Shown here: positions 33,884-42,458 of the stretch, in pieces
How positions within the stretch are numbered: the stretch's first letter is position 1
Layout: the number at the start of each line of letters is the position of its first letter
Source of the DNA: AR5 sp041499965
Lineage (GTDB): Bacteria; Methylomirabilota; Methylomirabilia; Rokubacteriales; CSP1-6
DNA length: 64,000 nucleotides
Assembly (NCBI GenBank): GCA_041499965.1
Contig: JBGQLG010000009.1
Coordinates: 1-64,000 of the forward strand
Reading direction: 5' to 3'
Notes under the pieces: generated by a model
The model's input: the letters and a program-made list of their open reading frames with translations, nothing else
What the model was told of the DNA's origin: nothing
Database searches by the model: none
Made by a program: the position numbers and the translations under genes

Positions 33884-35296
33884 CTATCCTCCCACGCGCG
33901 TGGGCTCCCCGCGCGCCTCCGCGCGGGCCAGATCCTGGGCCCGGCCGGCCGGGATCAGCCCGGCCGACAGGACGGCGATCAGGCAGATCAGCAGGCCGGT
34001 GACGAACACGCCGTGCAGCGCCTCGGCCTGGCTGAGACCCGTGCTCAGCCGCCACGCCATCACCGTGCCCATGATCGACAGCCCGATGGCGCCGCCGAGC
34101 GTCCGGAAGAACTGGATCATCGACGTCGCCGAGCCGAGATCCGGGCGCGCCACCGCGCTCTGCACGGCGATGAGCATGGGCACCATCGTGAGGCCCATGC
34201 CGACGCCGCCGAGCAGGGCGTCCCGCATGGCGACCCCCTGGGTGAGCGAGGCCGACCAGCGGCTCAGCAGCAGGAAGGCCAGCGTCAGGCAGACCATCCC
34301 GGTCGCCACCACGATGCGGTAGCCGATGCGGAGGACCAGGCGAGCGCCGGTGATCGACATCGCGACCCAGCCCAGCACGAACGGGATGAGCACCACGCCG
34401 GCCCCGGTCGCCGACATCCCGCTCACCGCCTGCAGGAAGAGGGGCACGAAGGAGATCGCGCCGAACATCGCCATGCCGGCCAGGAAGCCGGTCACCGCCG
34501 CCGCCAGCACCATGCGCACGCCGAACAGGCGCAGCGGCACGATCGGCTCGACCGCGCGCCGCTCGACGGCGACGAACGCCGCCAGCGCGACGGCCGCGAG
34601 GACCAACGGCCCCACGACGTCGACGCCGCCCCAGCGGGCCACCCGCCCGGCCTCGAGCACGCCGACGAGCAGGCCCGTCACGCCGGCGGTGAAGAGCGCC
34701 AGCCCCGTGTAGTCGATCACCGGGCGCCGGCCGTTGCGCGGCTGGTCGGTCAGGCCGGCGCTGATCAGGGCCATGGCCACGGCGCCGAACGGCAGGTTGA
34801 TGTAGAAGACCCAGCGCCACGACGCGTGGTCCGTGAGCAGCCCTCCGACGAGGGGCCCGGCCAGCGAGGCCACGCCCCACACGCCCGAGATGTAGCCCTG
34901 CATCTTGGCCCGCCGCTCGAGGGCAAACAGCTCGCCGATGATCGTCATGCCGATCGTCATGAGCGAGCCGGCGCCCAGGCCCTGCAGCATGCGGAAGGCG
35001 ATGAGCTGGACCATGTCCTGGGCGAGGCCGGAGAGCGCCGAGCCGGTGAGGAAGAGCGCGAGGCCACCCAGGAAGACGCGGCGGCGGCCGAACAGGTCGG
35101 ACAGCCGCCCCCACACCGGCATCGTCACCGTGGACGTGAGGAGGAATCCCGAGAAGACCCACGAATAGATCTCGATGCCGCCGAGGCTGGCGACCACGCG
35201 GGGCATGGCGGTGGCGACCACCGTGGATTCCATCGCGGCCAGGAAGATCGACAGCATGACGCCCGCGACGATCAGGCGCCGGCGCGGCTCGTTCAT
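33884..35296 (-). CDS. MFS multidrug exporter, DHA2 (14-helix) type
   Basis: 470 residues with about 14 membrane helices. Motif A (GRLSDLFGRRRVFLGG) follows helix 2, motif C-like GPLVGGLLTDHASWRWVFYINLPFG (in parts) follows helix 5, the DHA2 signature. Proton-driven efflux of drugs or related compounds across the inner membrane. ATG at 35296 overlaps the DUF971 stop (TGATG). No regulator is adjacent. Confidence 0.92.
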   Translation of the reverse strand: MNEPRRRLIVAGVMLSIFLAAMESTVVATAMPRVVASLGGIEIYSWVFSGFLLTSTVTMPVWGRLSDLFGRRRVFLGGLALFLTGSALSGLAQDMVQLIAFRMLQGLGAGSLMTIGMTIIGELFALERRAKMQGYISGVWGVASLAGPLVGGLLTDHASWRWVFYINLPFGAVAMALISAGLTDQPRNGRRPVIDYTGLALFTAGVTGLLVGVLEAGRVARWGGVDVVGPLVLAAVALAAFVAVERRAVEPIVPLRLFGVRMVLAAAVTGFLAGMAMFGAISFVPLFLQAVSGMSATGAGVVLIPFVLGWVAMSITGARLVLRIGYRIVVATGMVCLTLAFLLLSRWSASLTQGVAMRDALLGGVGMGLTMVPMLIAVQSAVARPDLGSATSMIQFFRTLGGAIGLSIMGTVMAWRLSTGLSQAEALHGVFVTGLLICLIAVLSAGLIPAGRAQDLARAEARGEPTRVGG

Positions 35297-35622
35297 CAGT
35301 GGCCGCCGGTGCAGCCCGCGCAGCGACAGCCGGCCCGCAGCTCCGCGTACGGCAGCACGCTCTCGTGACCGTCGGCCCAGCCGATGCGCAGCGCGCCGTC
35401 GAGCTTCTTGATGTCCTTGGGCCAGGTCGCCGGTGTCGCCACCGCGCTCACGTCGCCGCAGGCACCGCAGGGGCAGGCCGCTCGCAGGTGCTCGAACGGA
35501 TAGATCGAGCCGTGACCGTCCGCCCAGTCGACGCCGAGCGCGTAGCGTCCGACCAGGTGCACGTCCTTGGGGCGGTTGGGATCGCCCTGGCCAAGGATCG
35601 GGATCGAGAGCTTCTTGTTCAC
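35296..35622 (-). CDS. DUF971 (GBBH-like N-terminal) domain protein
   Basis: 108 residues. Two repeated beta units: LGVDWADGHGSIYPFEHLRAACPCGAC and LRIGWADGHESVLPYAELRAGCRCAGC (in parts), each with CxC..C zinc ligands; this internal duplication is the gamma-butyrobetaine-hydroxylase-like N-terminal domain. Known members assist iron-sulfur or Mrp proteins. GTG at 35622 overlaps the alkA stop (GTGA). Function here unknown. Confidence 0.9.
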   Translation of the reverse strand: MNKKLSIPILGQGDPNRPKDVHLVGRYALGVDWADGHGSIYPFEHLRAACPCGACGDVSAVATPATWPKDIKKLDGALRIGWADGHESVLPYAELRAGCRCAGCTGGH

Positions 35623-36539
35623 GAATCGCCACCCACACGGCGGCCGCCCAGCCGCATGCCGGCCAGCAGGTAGTGGACGGCCAGATTCTGATAGGGCCCC
35701 CACGCGCGGGCACGCCGGCGGATCGCCGGCTCGCTCAGCGTGCGGCCGCGGCCGTAGTAGTGGTCGAAGGCCTTGCGCACGGCCAGGTCACCGGCCGGAC
35801 AGACGTCGCCGCGCCCGCAGCAGCGGGCCAGGAACCAGTCGGCGGTCCAGCGGCCCAGGCCGCGCAGCGCCGTGAGCCGTGTGATCACGTCGGCGTTGGC
35901 GCACGCGCTGAGCCCGTCGAGGTCGAGGCGACCGGCCACGACCTCACGGGCGAGGTCACGGATGTACTCGCCCTTGCGGGTGGAGTACTTCAGCGCGCGC
36001 AGCGTGCGCACGCTGGCCCGGGCCAGCGCGGGGGCGTCGGGGAAGGCCCACACCTGCCCCCCGCCCGCCGGTACCGGCGTGCCGTAGCGGCGCACGAGAC
36101 GGGCCCGGCACGCAAAGGCGAACGAGAGATTCACCTGCTGGGCGGTGATCGAGCCCACCAGCATCTCCAGCGGCGTCGGAGCCAGCGTGGGGCGCATGCC
36201 GTAGAGGGGCGCGACCAGCGGGGCCAGCGCGGGATCGGCCTTGGCTATCCGGTAGAACCCCGGCAGGTCGAAGTCGAATCCGAAGACGCGGCGGACCTCG
36301 GCGGCGACGGCCGCCGCCACGCCCGGGCCCCTCGCGCCGGGAACGTCCACGCGCAGGCGGACGTCGTCGACTGGCCCGGTCCAGCGCACCTCGTACGGCA
36401 GGAGCGCGTCGCCGACGCGCAGCACGCGGCGGAAGACGTCGCCGTCCACGCGGTTGGCGGGGTCCTCGCCCCAGATCTGGTAGCGCGCGAGCGTGGCAGG
36501 AACGTCGAGCGGGCCGTCGCAGGCAAGCGTCAGGTTCAT
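35619..36539 (-). CDS. alkA: DNA-3-methyladenine glycosylase (AlkA-like)
   Basis: 306 residues. Removes alkylated bases in base-excision repair. N-terminal AlkA-like domain, then LEMLVGSITAQQVNLSFAF and the helix-hairpin-helix GPD signature LTALRGLGRWTADWFLARCCGRGDVCPAGDLAVRKAF (in parts; catalytic Asp in PAGD). YGMRPTLAPTPLE is also typical. ATG at 36539. Confidence 0.93.
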   Translation of the reverse strand: MNLTLACDGPLDVPATLARYQIWGEDPANRVDGDVFRRVLRVGDALLPYEVRWTGPVDDVRLRVDVPGARGPGVAAAVAAEVRRVFGFDFDLPGFYRIAKADPALAPLVAPLYGMRPTLAPTPLEMLVGSITAQQVNLSFAFACRARLVRRYGTPVPAGGGQVWAFPDAPALARASVRTLRALKYSTRKGEYIRDLAREVVAGRLDLDGLSACANADVITRLTALRGLGRWTADWFLARCCGRGDVCPAGDLAVRKAFDHYYGRGRTLSEPAIRRRARAWGPYQNLAVHYLLAGMRLGGRRVGGDS

Positions 36540-36578
36540 CGGGGCGTCACGCGACGGCCAGTGTACCAGAGCGGCGCG

Positions 36579-38402
36579 TCAGCGCCGGAGGTGGTGGGGC
36601 ACGTCGGTGACGACGACGTTGCGGCGAAACAGCAGCTGGCCCTTGATGAGCAGGGCCGTCTGGTTGTGCAGGATCTGCTGCCACCAGCGAGCCGGGATGA
36701 ACTCCGGCAGCACGATGGTGACGACCATGGTGTCACCACCCTGGCGCTGCAGCTGCTCGATGTAGTCCGTCAGCGGCCCCAGCACCGACCGGTACGGCGA
36801 GTTCAGCACGACCAGGGGCGCGCCCAGCCCCCACTTGCCCCAGCGCTCCTCCAGCCGCCGCGTCCGCTCGGGGTCGGTCTCGACGTAGACGGCCTTGGCG
36901 CTGGGCGACAGCGTCTGGGCGTACTGCACGGCGCGCACGACGCCCTTGTGCAGATCGCCCACCAGGACCAGCACGGTGTTGGTCATCGGCGGCGGCGGCG
37001 CGAAATCCTCCAGCGAGAGCTGGGCCGCCACGTCGTCGTAGTGGCGATGAATGGCCAGGAACAGCATGACCAGCGTGGGGATCAGCAGCAGGACGATCCA
37101 GGCGCCGTGCGAGAACTTCGTCACCGCGATCGTGACCATGACGAGGCCGGTCACGGTGGCGCCGCCCCCGTTGAGGACGGCGCGCCACCACCACCCTTCG
37201 CTGCGCAGGCGCAGCCAGCGCCGCACCATGCTCGACTGCGACAGGGTGAACGAGATGAAGACGCCGACCGCGTAGAGCGGGATGAGGGCGTGGGTGTCGC
37301 CGCCAAAGATGACCAGCAGCAGCGCGGCCAGCCCTCCCAGGATGACGATGCCGTTGGAGAAGACCAGCCGGTCGCCCTGGGTGCCGAACTGCCGCGGAAT
37401 GAAGCGGTCGCGGGCCAGGAAGAAGGCCAGCCGGGGGAAGTCGGCGAACGAGGTGTTGGCCGCCAGCAGCAGGATGAGCATCGTGACGAGCTGGATCTCG
37501 TAGTACGCGACCCCGGTGCCGAGCACGTGCCGGGCCAGCTGCGACACCACCGTCTCGTCGGGACGGGGCCGGATGCCGAAGTCGAGAGCCAGGTAGGTGA
37601 TGCCCATGAAGAGCGAGATGAGCACGACGCCGAGCCAGGTCAGCACGACCCGCGCGTTGTGGGCCTCGGGCGGCCGGAAGGCCGGCACGCCGTCCGAGAC
37701 CGCCTCGACCCCCGTGAGCGCGGCGCACCCGGCCGCGAAGGCCTTCAGGAACAGGAAGAGGCCGATCCCCTCCAGGCCGGGCGGGTGCGGCGGGAACGGC
37801 GCCTCCCCGATGAAGTTGAAGATCGCGCCCAGGCTCCCATAGATCACGAGCGCGAAGATGCTGACGATGAACAGATAGGTGGGGGCCGCGAAGATCTTGC
37901 CCGACTCGCGGATGCCTCGCAGGTTCGCGATCGCGATGGCGGCCACGCCCAGTACGCACAGCCCGATCCGGTAATGGTAGAGGGCCGGCATGGCCGAGGT
38001 GAGGGCGGCGATGCCGGCGGCCACGCTGACCGCCACCGTGAGGACGTAGTCGATCATGAGGGCGGCGGCCGCGACCAGTCCCGGCACCGTGCCGAGGTTG
38101 TCCTTGCTCACGATGTAGGCACCACCACCCTGGGGATAGGCGTGGATGGTCTGCCGGTACGAGCTGACCACGACGGCGATGAGGACGGCGATGGCGCAGG
38201 CGATCGGCAGCGAGTAGCTGAGGGCGGCGGTGCCGGCCACGATCAGCACCAGCAGGATTTCCTCGGACGCGTAGGCCACGGAGGACAGGGCGTCGGAGGC
38301 GAAGACGGCCAGCGCGGTGGACTTGCCGAGCCGCTCGTGACGGGCCTGCGCCGTCGGCAGCGGCGTGCCGACCAGGAACCGCTTCAGACGATGCACCAGC
38401 AC
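36579..38402 (-). CDS. kimA: KimA-like APC-type potassium importer
   Basis: 607 residues, the length of Bacillus KimA (YdaO). RLKRFLVGTPLP, ASDALSSVAYASEEILLVL, SYRQTIHAYPQGGGAYIVSKDNLG, LTGVEAVSDGVPAFRPPEA and LPLYAVGVFISFTLSQ-like LIPLYAVGVFISFTLSQS follow KimA closely as I recall it. Twelve membrane helices are followed by a cytoplasmic domain (after about residue 455). The Bacillus gene imports K+ under c-di-AMP control. Start GTG at 38402 (or 38396). No c-di-AMP riboswitch is seen upstream. Confidence 0.85.
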   Translation of the reverse strand: MLVHRLKRFLVGTPLPTAQARHERLGKSTALAVFASDALSSVAYASEEILLVLIVAGTAALSYSLPIACAIAVLIAVVVSSYRQTIHAYPQGGGAYIVSKDNLGTVPGLVAAAALMIDYVLTVAVSVAAGIAALTSAMPALYHYRIGLCVLGVAAIAIANLRGIRESGKIFAAPTYLFIVSIFALVIYGSLGAIFNFIGEAPFPPHPPGLEGIGLFLFLKAFAAGCAALTGVEAVSDGVPAFRPPEAHNARVVLTWLGVVLISLFMGITYLALDFGIRPRPDETVVSQLARHVLGTGVAYYEIQLVTMLILLLAANTSFADFPRLAFFLARDRFIPRQFGTQGDRLVFSNGIVILGGLAALLLVIFGGDTHALIPLYAVGVFISFTLSQSSMVRRWLRLRSEGWWWRAVLNGGGATVTGLVMVTIAVTKFSHGAWIVLLLIPTLVMLFLAIHRHYDDVAAQLSLEDFAPPPPMTNTVLVLVGDLHKGVVRAVQYAQTLSPSAKAVYVETDPERTRRLEERWGKWGLGAPLVVLNSPYRSVLGPLTDYIEQLQRQGGDTMVVTIVLPEFIPARWWQQILHNQTALLIKGQLLFRRNVVVTDVPHHLRR

Positions 38403-38452
38403 CGGCCAATGATACGCCCGGGGGGTCGGGTGGCGCCCACTCTCTCGGGCTC

Positions 38453-38475
38453 GGCCACCGCGGTGGGCGGTGGCC
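38453..38475. terminator. Hairpin between dnaB and kimA
   Basis: GGCCACCGC-ggtgg-GCGGTGGCC, a perfect 9-bp stem 11 bases after the dnaB stop (minus-strand transcript). No T-run follows, so it may be Rho-assisted or only an mRNA-end stabiliser. Confidence 0.55.
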
Positions 38476-38486
38476 GGATCGCCCGC

Positions 38487-41117
38487 TCAGAACGGCTCGT
38501 GCTGCCGATCGCCTCCGGCCAGGTTCTCGAAGCGCGCGTACTGGGACAGGAACGAGACCTCGATCTTGCCGGTCGGACCGTTACGCTGCTTGCCGATGTG
38601 CACCTCGGCCGTCTTGCGCGTCTCCTCGTCCATTGCGTCCTTGCTGTAGAACGACGGCCGGTGCAGGAACATGATGACGTCGGCGTCCTGCTCGAGGGCA
38701 CCGCTGTTGTGACTCACGATACCGTCCGCCAGCCAGGACGCTGGTCCCGGCACCGTCAGATCGAAGACGTCATCTTCACCAGCCGGCTCGATGGCGACGA
38801 TCCGATCCCAGAACAGATCGCTCGCCGCCGCCGACCGCAGCCCGTCGTCAGCCAGGATCTCGGCGTATTCTCCGAGCAAGGTTCGGGAGGGCGCGAACTT
38901 GAAGTGCGCAGCGCCGCCATACGAGGTTCCGCGCAGCGACGCCATGCGCCGCTGCGTGATACCGCGTGTGCGCATGAGGGACTTCACCCGCTCGAAGAAC
39001 TCGATGGGCACGGTATCGACGTTGGTGTTCCCCCGCCGCCCGGCCAGCCGACATTCCAACCGGTCGGCTTGGGGCTCGCGCGGCCCGAAGGCGCCCACCA
39101 CATCGAGAAAACGGCGCTGGTCGGCGGTGCCCGACACGCCCACGACCGACGAGGGGCGGTAGCCGGCTTTGGTCGCCGTCGTGATACGGGCGACGATCCC
39201 GAGCCGCAGGAGTAGCGCCGCTACGTCGGCGGCCAGTCCGCGACTGGTCGTGCTGTAAGACACCGCGTCGCTGCCGCGGTTTCCGTGGCGCAGGGCGATC
39301 GTGCCGTCCGTGGCCCACAGGTGACGAAGGAGCAGCGCGACCTGTCGATCGGGAAGTTGGAACGCCGCCTCGGGGATGCGCTTGTCGTGACCACGCTGGC
39401 CGAAGATCCCCAGGCTTCGGAGCCAGCCACCGACGCCTCGAGGATTCCAGCGGTCGCCGTTGCCGTTGATCAAGAGCTGGTGCCGGCTGCGCCGTCCGGC
39501 GTAGCGCTTGACCTGGCAGCCGAACTCCTCCCGGGCGGCCTCGGCGACGATCGCACTGTTGGCCTCGGAGGAGGTCGTGTAGCGGAGAGGTTGACCGCTC
39601 AGGTAGCTGCCGTCACCGATCAGCTGCCCGAGTAGCGCCACCTGTCGGTCAGGCCAGGGCTCCGGAAACAGCGGCTCGGGCAGTTGCCGAGCCAGCGCCA
39701 GACGGTCGCCGATCGCAAGGTCACCGATCCTTCGCCAGCCCGCCCCGGAAAAGAAGCAGTGCCGCTCGGTGCCGCGGATCGAACGGCCGCTCGCGGTTCG
39801 CATCGTGAAGACGGGTCGCCGGCCCACGTGCCAGACCCGCTCGCTCTTGGCGGTCACGATGGTGCCCGCCGTCGTCATCGCGAGCACCTCCGGTGCCGTT
39901 CCCACCAGGGAGGCGATCGCCAGGCGACGGCCGTCGGCCAGACACACGAGCGTGTTGCCGGTCACGCACTCCCGGAGATCGCTGAGCCGCGGCGTGTTGT
40001 CACCGCGCGTCTCGATCGCGCGGGAGAGCTGCGAGAGCGCGACCACCGGCACGTTCAGCTCCTTGGCCAGCGCCTTGAGCGAGCGCGAGATCTCGGAGAT
40101 CTCCTGCTGGCGGTTGTCGAGATTGGCGCGGCCGCGCATGAGCTGCAGGTAGTCGATGACGATGAGGTCGAGGCCGTGCTCCGACTTCATCCGCCGCGCC
40201 TTGGCCCGGACCTCCAGGACCGTCAGGCCCGGGCTGTCGTCGATGAAGATCGGCGCCTCGCTGAGCCGGCCGGCCGCCGAGGTGAGGCGATGCCAGTCCT
40301 GCGCCTGCAGCCGGCCGGTGCGCACCGACAGCGAGTCGACGCGCCCCTCGGACGAGAGCAGGCGCTGCACGAGCTGCTGCGAGGACATCTCGAGGCTGAG
40401 GATCAGGATCTTCATGTGCAGCTTGATGCCGACGTGCTGGGCGATGCACAGCGCGAAGGCCGTCTTGCCCATGCTCGGCCGGCCGGCGATGAGGATGAGG
40501 TCGGAGGGCTGCAGACCGGCCGTCAGCTCGTCGAGCTTGGTGAGGCCGGTGGGCACGCCGGTGACGTGCTCCTGCCGCTCGTAGAGGCGCTCGATGTACT
40601 TGAAGGTGTCGTTGAGGATGTTCTTGACGGGGACGGCGCTGCCCTCGAGCCGCCGCTCGGCCAGGCTGAAGATGCGCCGCTCGGCGTCGTCGACCAGCGA
40701 CTGCACGTCCTCCTTGGCGTCGAACGCCTGGCCGATGATGTGCGTGGCGGTCTGGATCAGCTCACGCAGCACCGCCATGTCGCGGACGATCGCCGTGTAG
40801 GAGGTGAGATAGGCGGCCACCGAGCCCTGCTCGACCAGCAGGGCCAGGGCGGCGGGGCCGCCGACCAGCGCGAGCTGGTCGGTGCGACGCAGCTCCTCCT
40901 GGAGCGTGAGCAGGTCCACGGGCTCGCCGCGATCGAAGAGATTCTGCATCGCGTAGTAGATCGCGCGGTGCGCCTCGGTGTAGAAGTCGGGAGGCCGGAG
41001 GACCTCGACCACCCGCGGCAGCGCCTCGCGACCCTCGAGCAGGATGGCGCCGAGCACGGCCCGCTCGGCGTCGAGGTTGTGCGGTGGGATCCGGGAGGGA
41101 AGCTCCAGTGCGCTCAT
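38487..41117 (-). CDS. dnaB: Replicative DNA helicase DnaB with inserted intein
   Basis: 876 residues including a 421-residue intein; the mature helicase would be 455 residues, the normal size. N-domain IPPHNLDAERAVLGAILLE; RecA-like domain with Walker A GRPSMGKTA and the DnaB-specific LIVIDYLQLM. The intein interrupts SDLRE/SGALEQDAD, a conserved C-terminal site used by known DnaB inteins. ATG at 41117 is preferred over a TTG at 41183 because it gives the usual N-terminus. Hexameric 5'-3' helicase at the replication fork. Downstream of rplI, as in many bacteria. Confidence 0.97.
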   Translation of the reverse strand: MSALELPSRIPPHNLDAERAVLGAILLEGREALPRVVEVLRPPDFYTEAHRAIYYAMQNLFDRGEPVDLLTLQEELRRTDQLALVGGPAALALLVEQGSVAAYLTSYTAIVRDMAVLRELIQTATHIIGQAFDAKEDVQSLVDDAERRIFSLAERRLEGSAVPVKNILNDTFKYIERLYERQEHVTGVPTGLTKLDELTAGLQPSDLILIAGRPSMGKTAFALCIAQHVGIKLHMKILILSLEMSSQQLVQRLLSSEGRVDSLSVRTGRLQAQDWHRLTSAAGRLSEAPIFIDDSPGLTVLEVRAKARRMKSEHGLDLIVIDYLQLMRGRANLDNRQQEISEISRSLKALAKELNVPVVALSQLSRAIETRGDNTPRLSDLRECVTGNTLVCLADGRRLAIASLVGTAPEVLAMTTAGTIVTAKSERVWHVGRRPVFTMRTASGRSIRGTERHCFFSGAGWRRIGDLAIGDRLALARQLPEPLFPEPWPDRQVALLGQLIGDGSYLSGQPLRYTTSSEANSAIVAEAAREEFGCQVKRYAGRRSRHQLLINGNGDRWNPRGVGGWLRSLGIFGQRGHDKRIPEAAFQLPDRQVALLLRHLWATDGTIALRHGNRGSDAVSYSTTSRGLAADVAALLLRLGIVARITTATKAGYRPSSVVGVSGTADQRRFLDVVGAFGPREPQADRLECRLAGRRGNTNVDTVPIEFFERVKSLMRTRGITQRRMASLRGTSYGGAAHFKFAPSRTLLGEYAEILADDGLRSAAASDLFWDRIVAIEPAGEDDVFDLTVPGPASWLADGIVSHNSGALEQDADVIMFLHRPSFYSKDAMDEETRKTAEVHIGKQRNGPTGKIEVSFLSQYARFENLAGGDRQHEPF
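38706..39968 (-). mobile_element. Intein with LAGLIDADG homing endonuclease in DnaB
   Basis: 421 codons. Block A CVTGNTLVCLADGRR begins with the nucleophile Cys; block B is GTERHCFFSGAGW (TxxH variant); endonuclease blocks LLGQLIGDGSYLSG and LLRHLWATDGTIALRH are the two LAGLIDADG motifs; C-terminal blocks DVFDLTVPGPASWLADGIVSHN end with HN, followed by Ser+1 of the C-extein. All splicing residues are present, so it should splice, and both endonuclease aspartates are present. Confidence 0.95.
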
Positions 41118-41270
41118 CGAGGCGTTTCGCTGTCCGACGAAAGCATGCGACTCGATCTTTGGGGGCGCGCGGCGGTTCGTCAAGGAGAAAGCGCGCGCGT
41201 GGCGGCCATTCCGTGGACAAGGGTGTGGAGATCGTGTGAATGCGAGTGGACAGACGGTGCATAGACGCGA

Positions 41271-41298
41271 CGCCCCCCGAGCCGACGCTCGGGGGGCG
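41271..41298. terminator. Perfect hairpin between rplI and dnaB
   Basis: CGCCCCCCGAG-ccgacg-CTCGGGGGGCG, 11-bp stem, 11 bases after the rplI stop. No T-run on the minus strand. The remaining bases up to dnaB (41118-41270) hold no clear promoter. Confidence 0.6.
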
Positions 41299-41309
41299 GT
41301 ACGACCGAG

Positions 41310-41753
41310 CTACTCGCGAACGATGCTGACCTTGATGTGCGCGGTGACGTCGGTATGCAGGCGGACCGACACCATGGTCTCGCCGAGGGTCTTGATGGGC
41401 TCGTCCAGGTGGATGCGCCGCCGCTCGATCTTGACCCCGTGGCGGCCGAGGAAATCGGCGATGTCCTGCGAGGTAACCGAGCCGAAGAGCTTGCCTTCTT
41501 CCGAGGCCTGCCGGCGCTCCTCGTAGGTCAGCGCCTCGATCTGACGCTGGAGTCCGTGGGCGTCGTCCTTGATGCGGTCGGCCTTGGAGTCCTGCTGCTT
41601 CTTGATGTGCTCGAGGTTCTTGAGGTTCCCGGCGCTGGCCCCGAGCGCCAGCTTTTTGGGGATGAGGAAGTTGCGTGCGTAGCCGTCGGAGACGTCGCGC
41701 ACCTCGCCCCGGCGCCCGACCTTGGCCACATCGTCCAGCAGGATGACCTTCAT
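41310..41753 (-). CDS. rplI: 50S ribosomal protein L9
   Basis: 147 residues, two-domain L9. MKVILLDDVAKVGRRGEVRDVSDGYARNFLIPKKLA (in parts) is the N-terminal rRNA-binding domain, then a long connecting helix and the C-domain ending LHTDVTAHIKVSIVRE. ATG at 41753. Last of rpsF-ssb-rpsR-rplI. Confidence 0.98.
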   Translation of the reverse strand: MKVILLDDVAKVGRRGEVRDVSDGYARNFLIPKKLALGASAGNLKNLEHIKKQQDSKADRIKDDAHGLQRQIEALTYEERRQASEEGKLFGSVTSQDIADFLGRHGVKIERRRIHLDEPIKTLGETMVSVRLHTDVTAHIKVSIVRE

Positions 41754-41763
41754 GCCCGGCGTC

Positions 41764-42012
41764 CTAGTCCGTCGCCACGTACGGCAGCAGGGCCACCGTG
41801 CGGGCGCGCTTGATGGCGTGGGTGAGCTGGCGCTGATGCCGCGCGCAGCTGCCCGAGATCCGGCGCGGAATGATCTTGCCGCGCTCGGTGACGAAGCTGC
41901 GCAGGCGACGCACGTCCTTGTAGTCGACGAGGTCGACCTTGTCCGCGCAGAACTTGCAAACCTTCCGCCGGCCGAATCGGCGGCGCTTGAGCGGCTTCTG
42001 GGCAACAGGAAT
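41764..42012 (-). CDS. rpsR: 30S ribosomal protein S18 (ATT start)
   Basis: 82 residues: QKPLKRRRFGRRKVCKFC, YKDVRRLRSFVTERGKIIPRR, CARHQRQLTHAIKRARTVALLPY. In frame, TGA lies two codons before ATT and the next GTG is far inside, so the only credible start is ATT at 42012. GAGGAGGG lies 7 bases upstream, a strong Shine-Dalgarno. The start gives M(P)VAQKPLKRR, the expected N-terminus. Confidence 0.95.
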   Translation of the reverse strand: MPVAQKPLKRRRFGRRKVCKFCADKVDLVDYKDVRRLRSFVTERGKIIPRRISGSCARHQRQLTHAIKRARTVALLPYVATD

Positions 42013-42029
42013 GGCTCAGCCCTCCTCTG

Positions 42030-42458
42030 TCAAAACGGGACGTCGTCCTCGCCGCCGCCGCCGCTGCTTTCCTCGGCGAACGCGGGCGCCGCCGAGACCG
42101 CCGCCGGCGCGCCAGCGCCGGCGCCCTTGGTGCGGCTCATGAATTGAACGCGCTCGGCCACCACCTCGGTGGCGGTGCGCTTCTGACCGTCCTTGCTCTC
42201 CCAGTCGCGCGTCTGCAACCGGCCCTCGATGAAGACCTGACTACCCTTGTCGAGATATTCCCCGCACGACTCCGCCTGCTTACCCCACACGACGACGGTG
42301 AGGAAGCACGTCTCCTCGCGCCGCTCGCCCGTCTGGGTGCTGTAGCTGCGGTTCACCGCCAGCCTCAGGTCGGCCACGGCGGTGCCGCTCGGCGTGTAGC
42401 GGAGCTCCGGGGGACGCGTGAGATTACCGATCAGGAGCACTCTGTTCAGGCTCGCCAT
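42030..42458 (-). CDS. ssb: Single-stranded DNA-binding protein SSB
   Basis: 142 residues. OB fold (SLNRVLLIGNLTRPPELRYTPSGTAVADL, WGKQAESCGEYLDKGSQVFIEGRLQTR in parts), a flexible GAGAGAPAAV-type linker and the acidic tail EDDVPF that recruits repair and replication partners. ATG at 42458 overlaps the rpsF stop (TGATG); a TTG codon one position upstream is less likely. Confidence 0.98.
   Translation of the reverse strand: MASLNRVLLIGNLTRPPELRYTPSGTAVADLRLAVNRSYSTQTGERREETCFLTVVVWGKQAESCGEYLDKGSQVFIEGRLQTRDWESKDGQKRTATEVVAERVQFMSRTKGAGAGAPAAVSAAPAFAEESSGGGGEDDVPF

Noticed and set aside
35433..39215. Open frame of 1260 codons on the plus strand
   Set aside because: Antisense to DUF971, alkA, kimA and dnaB, with shadow composition.
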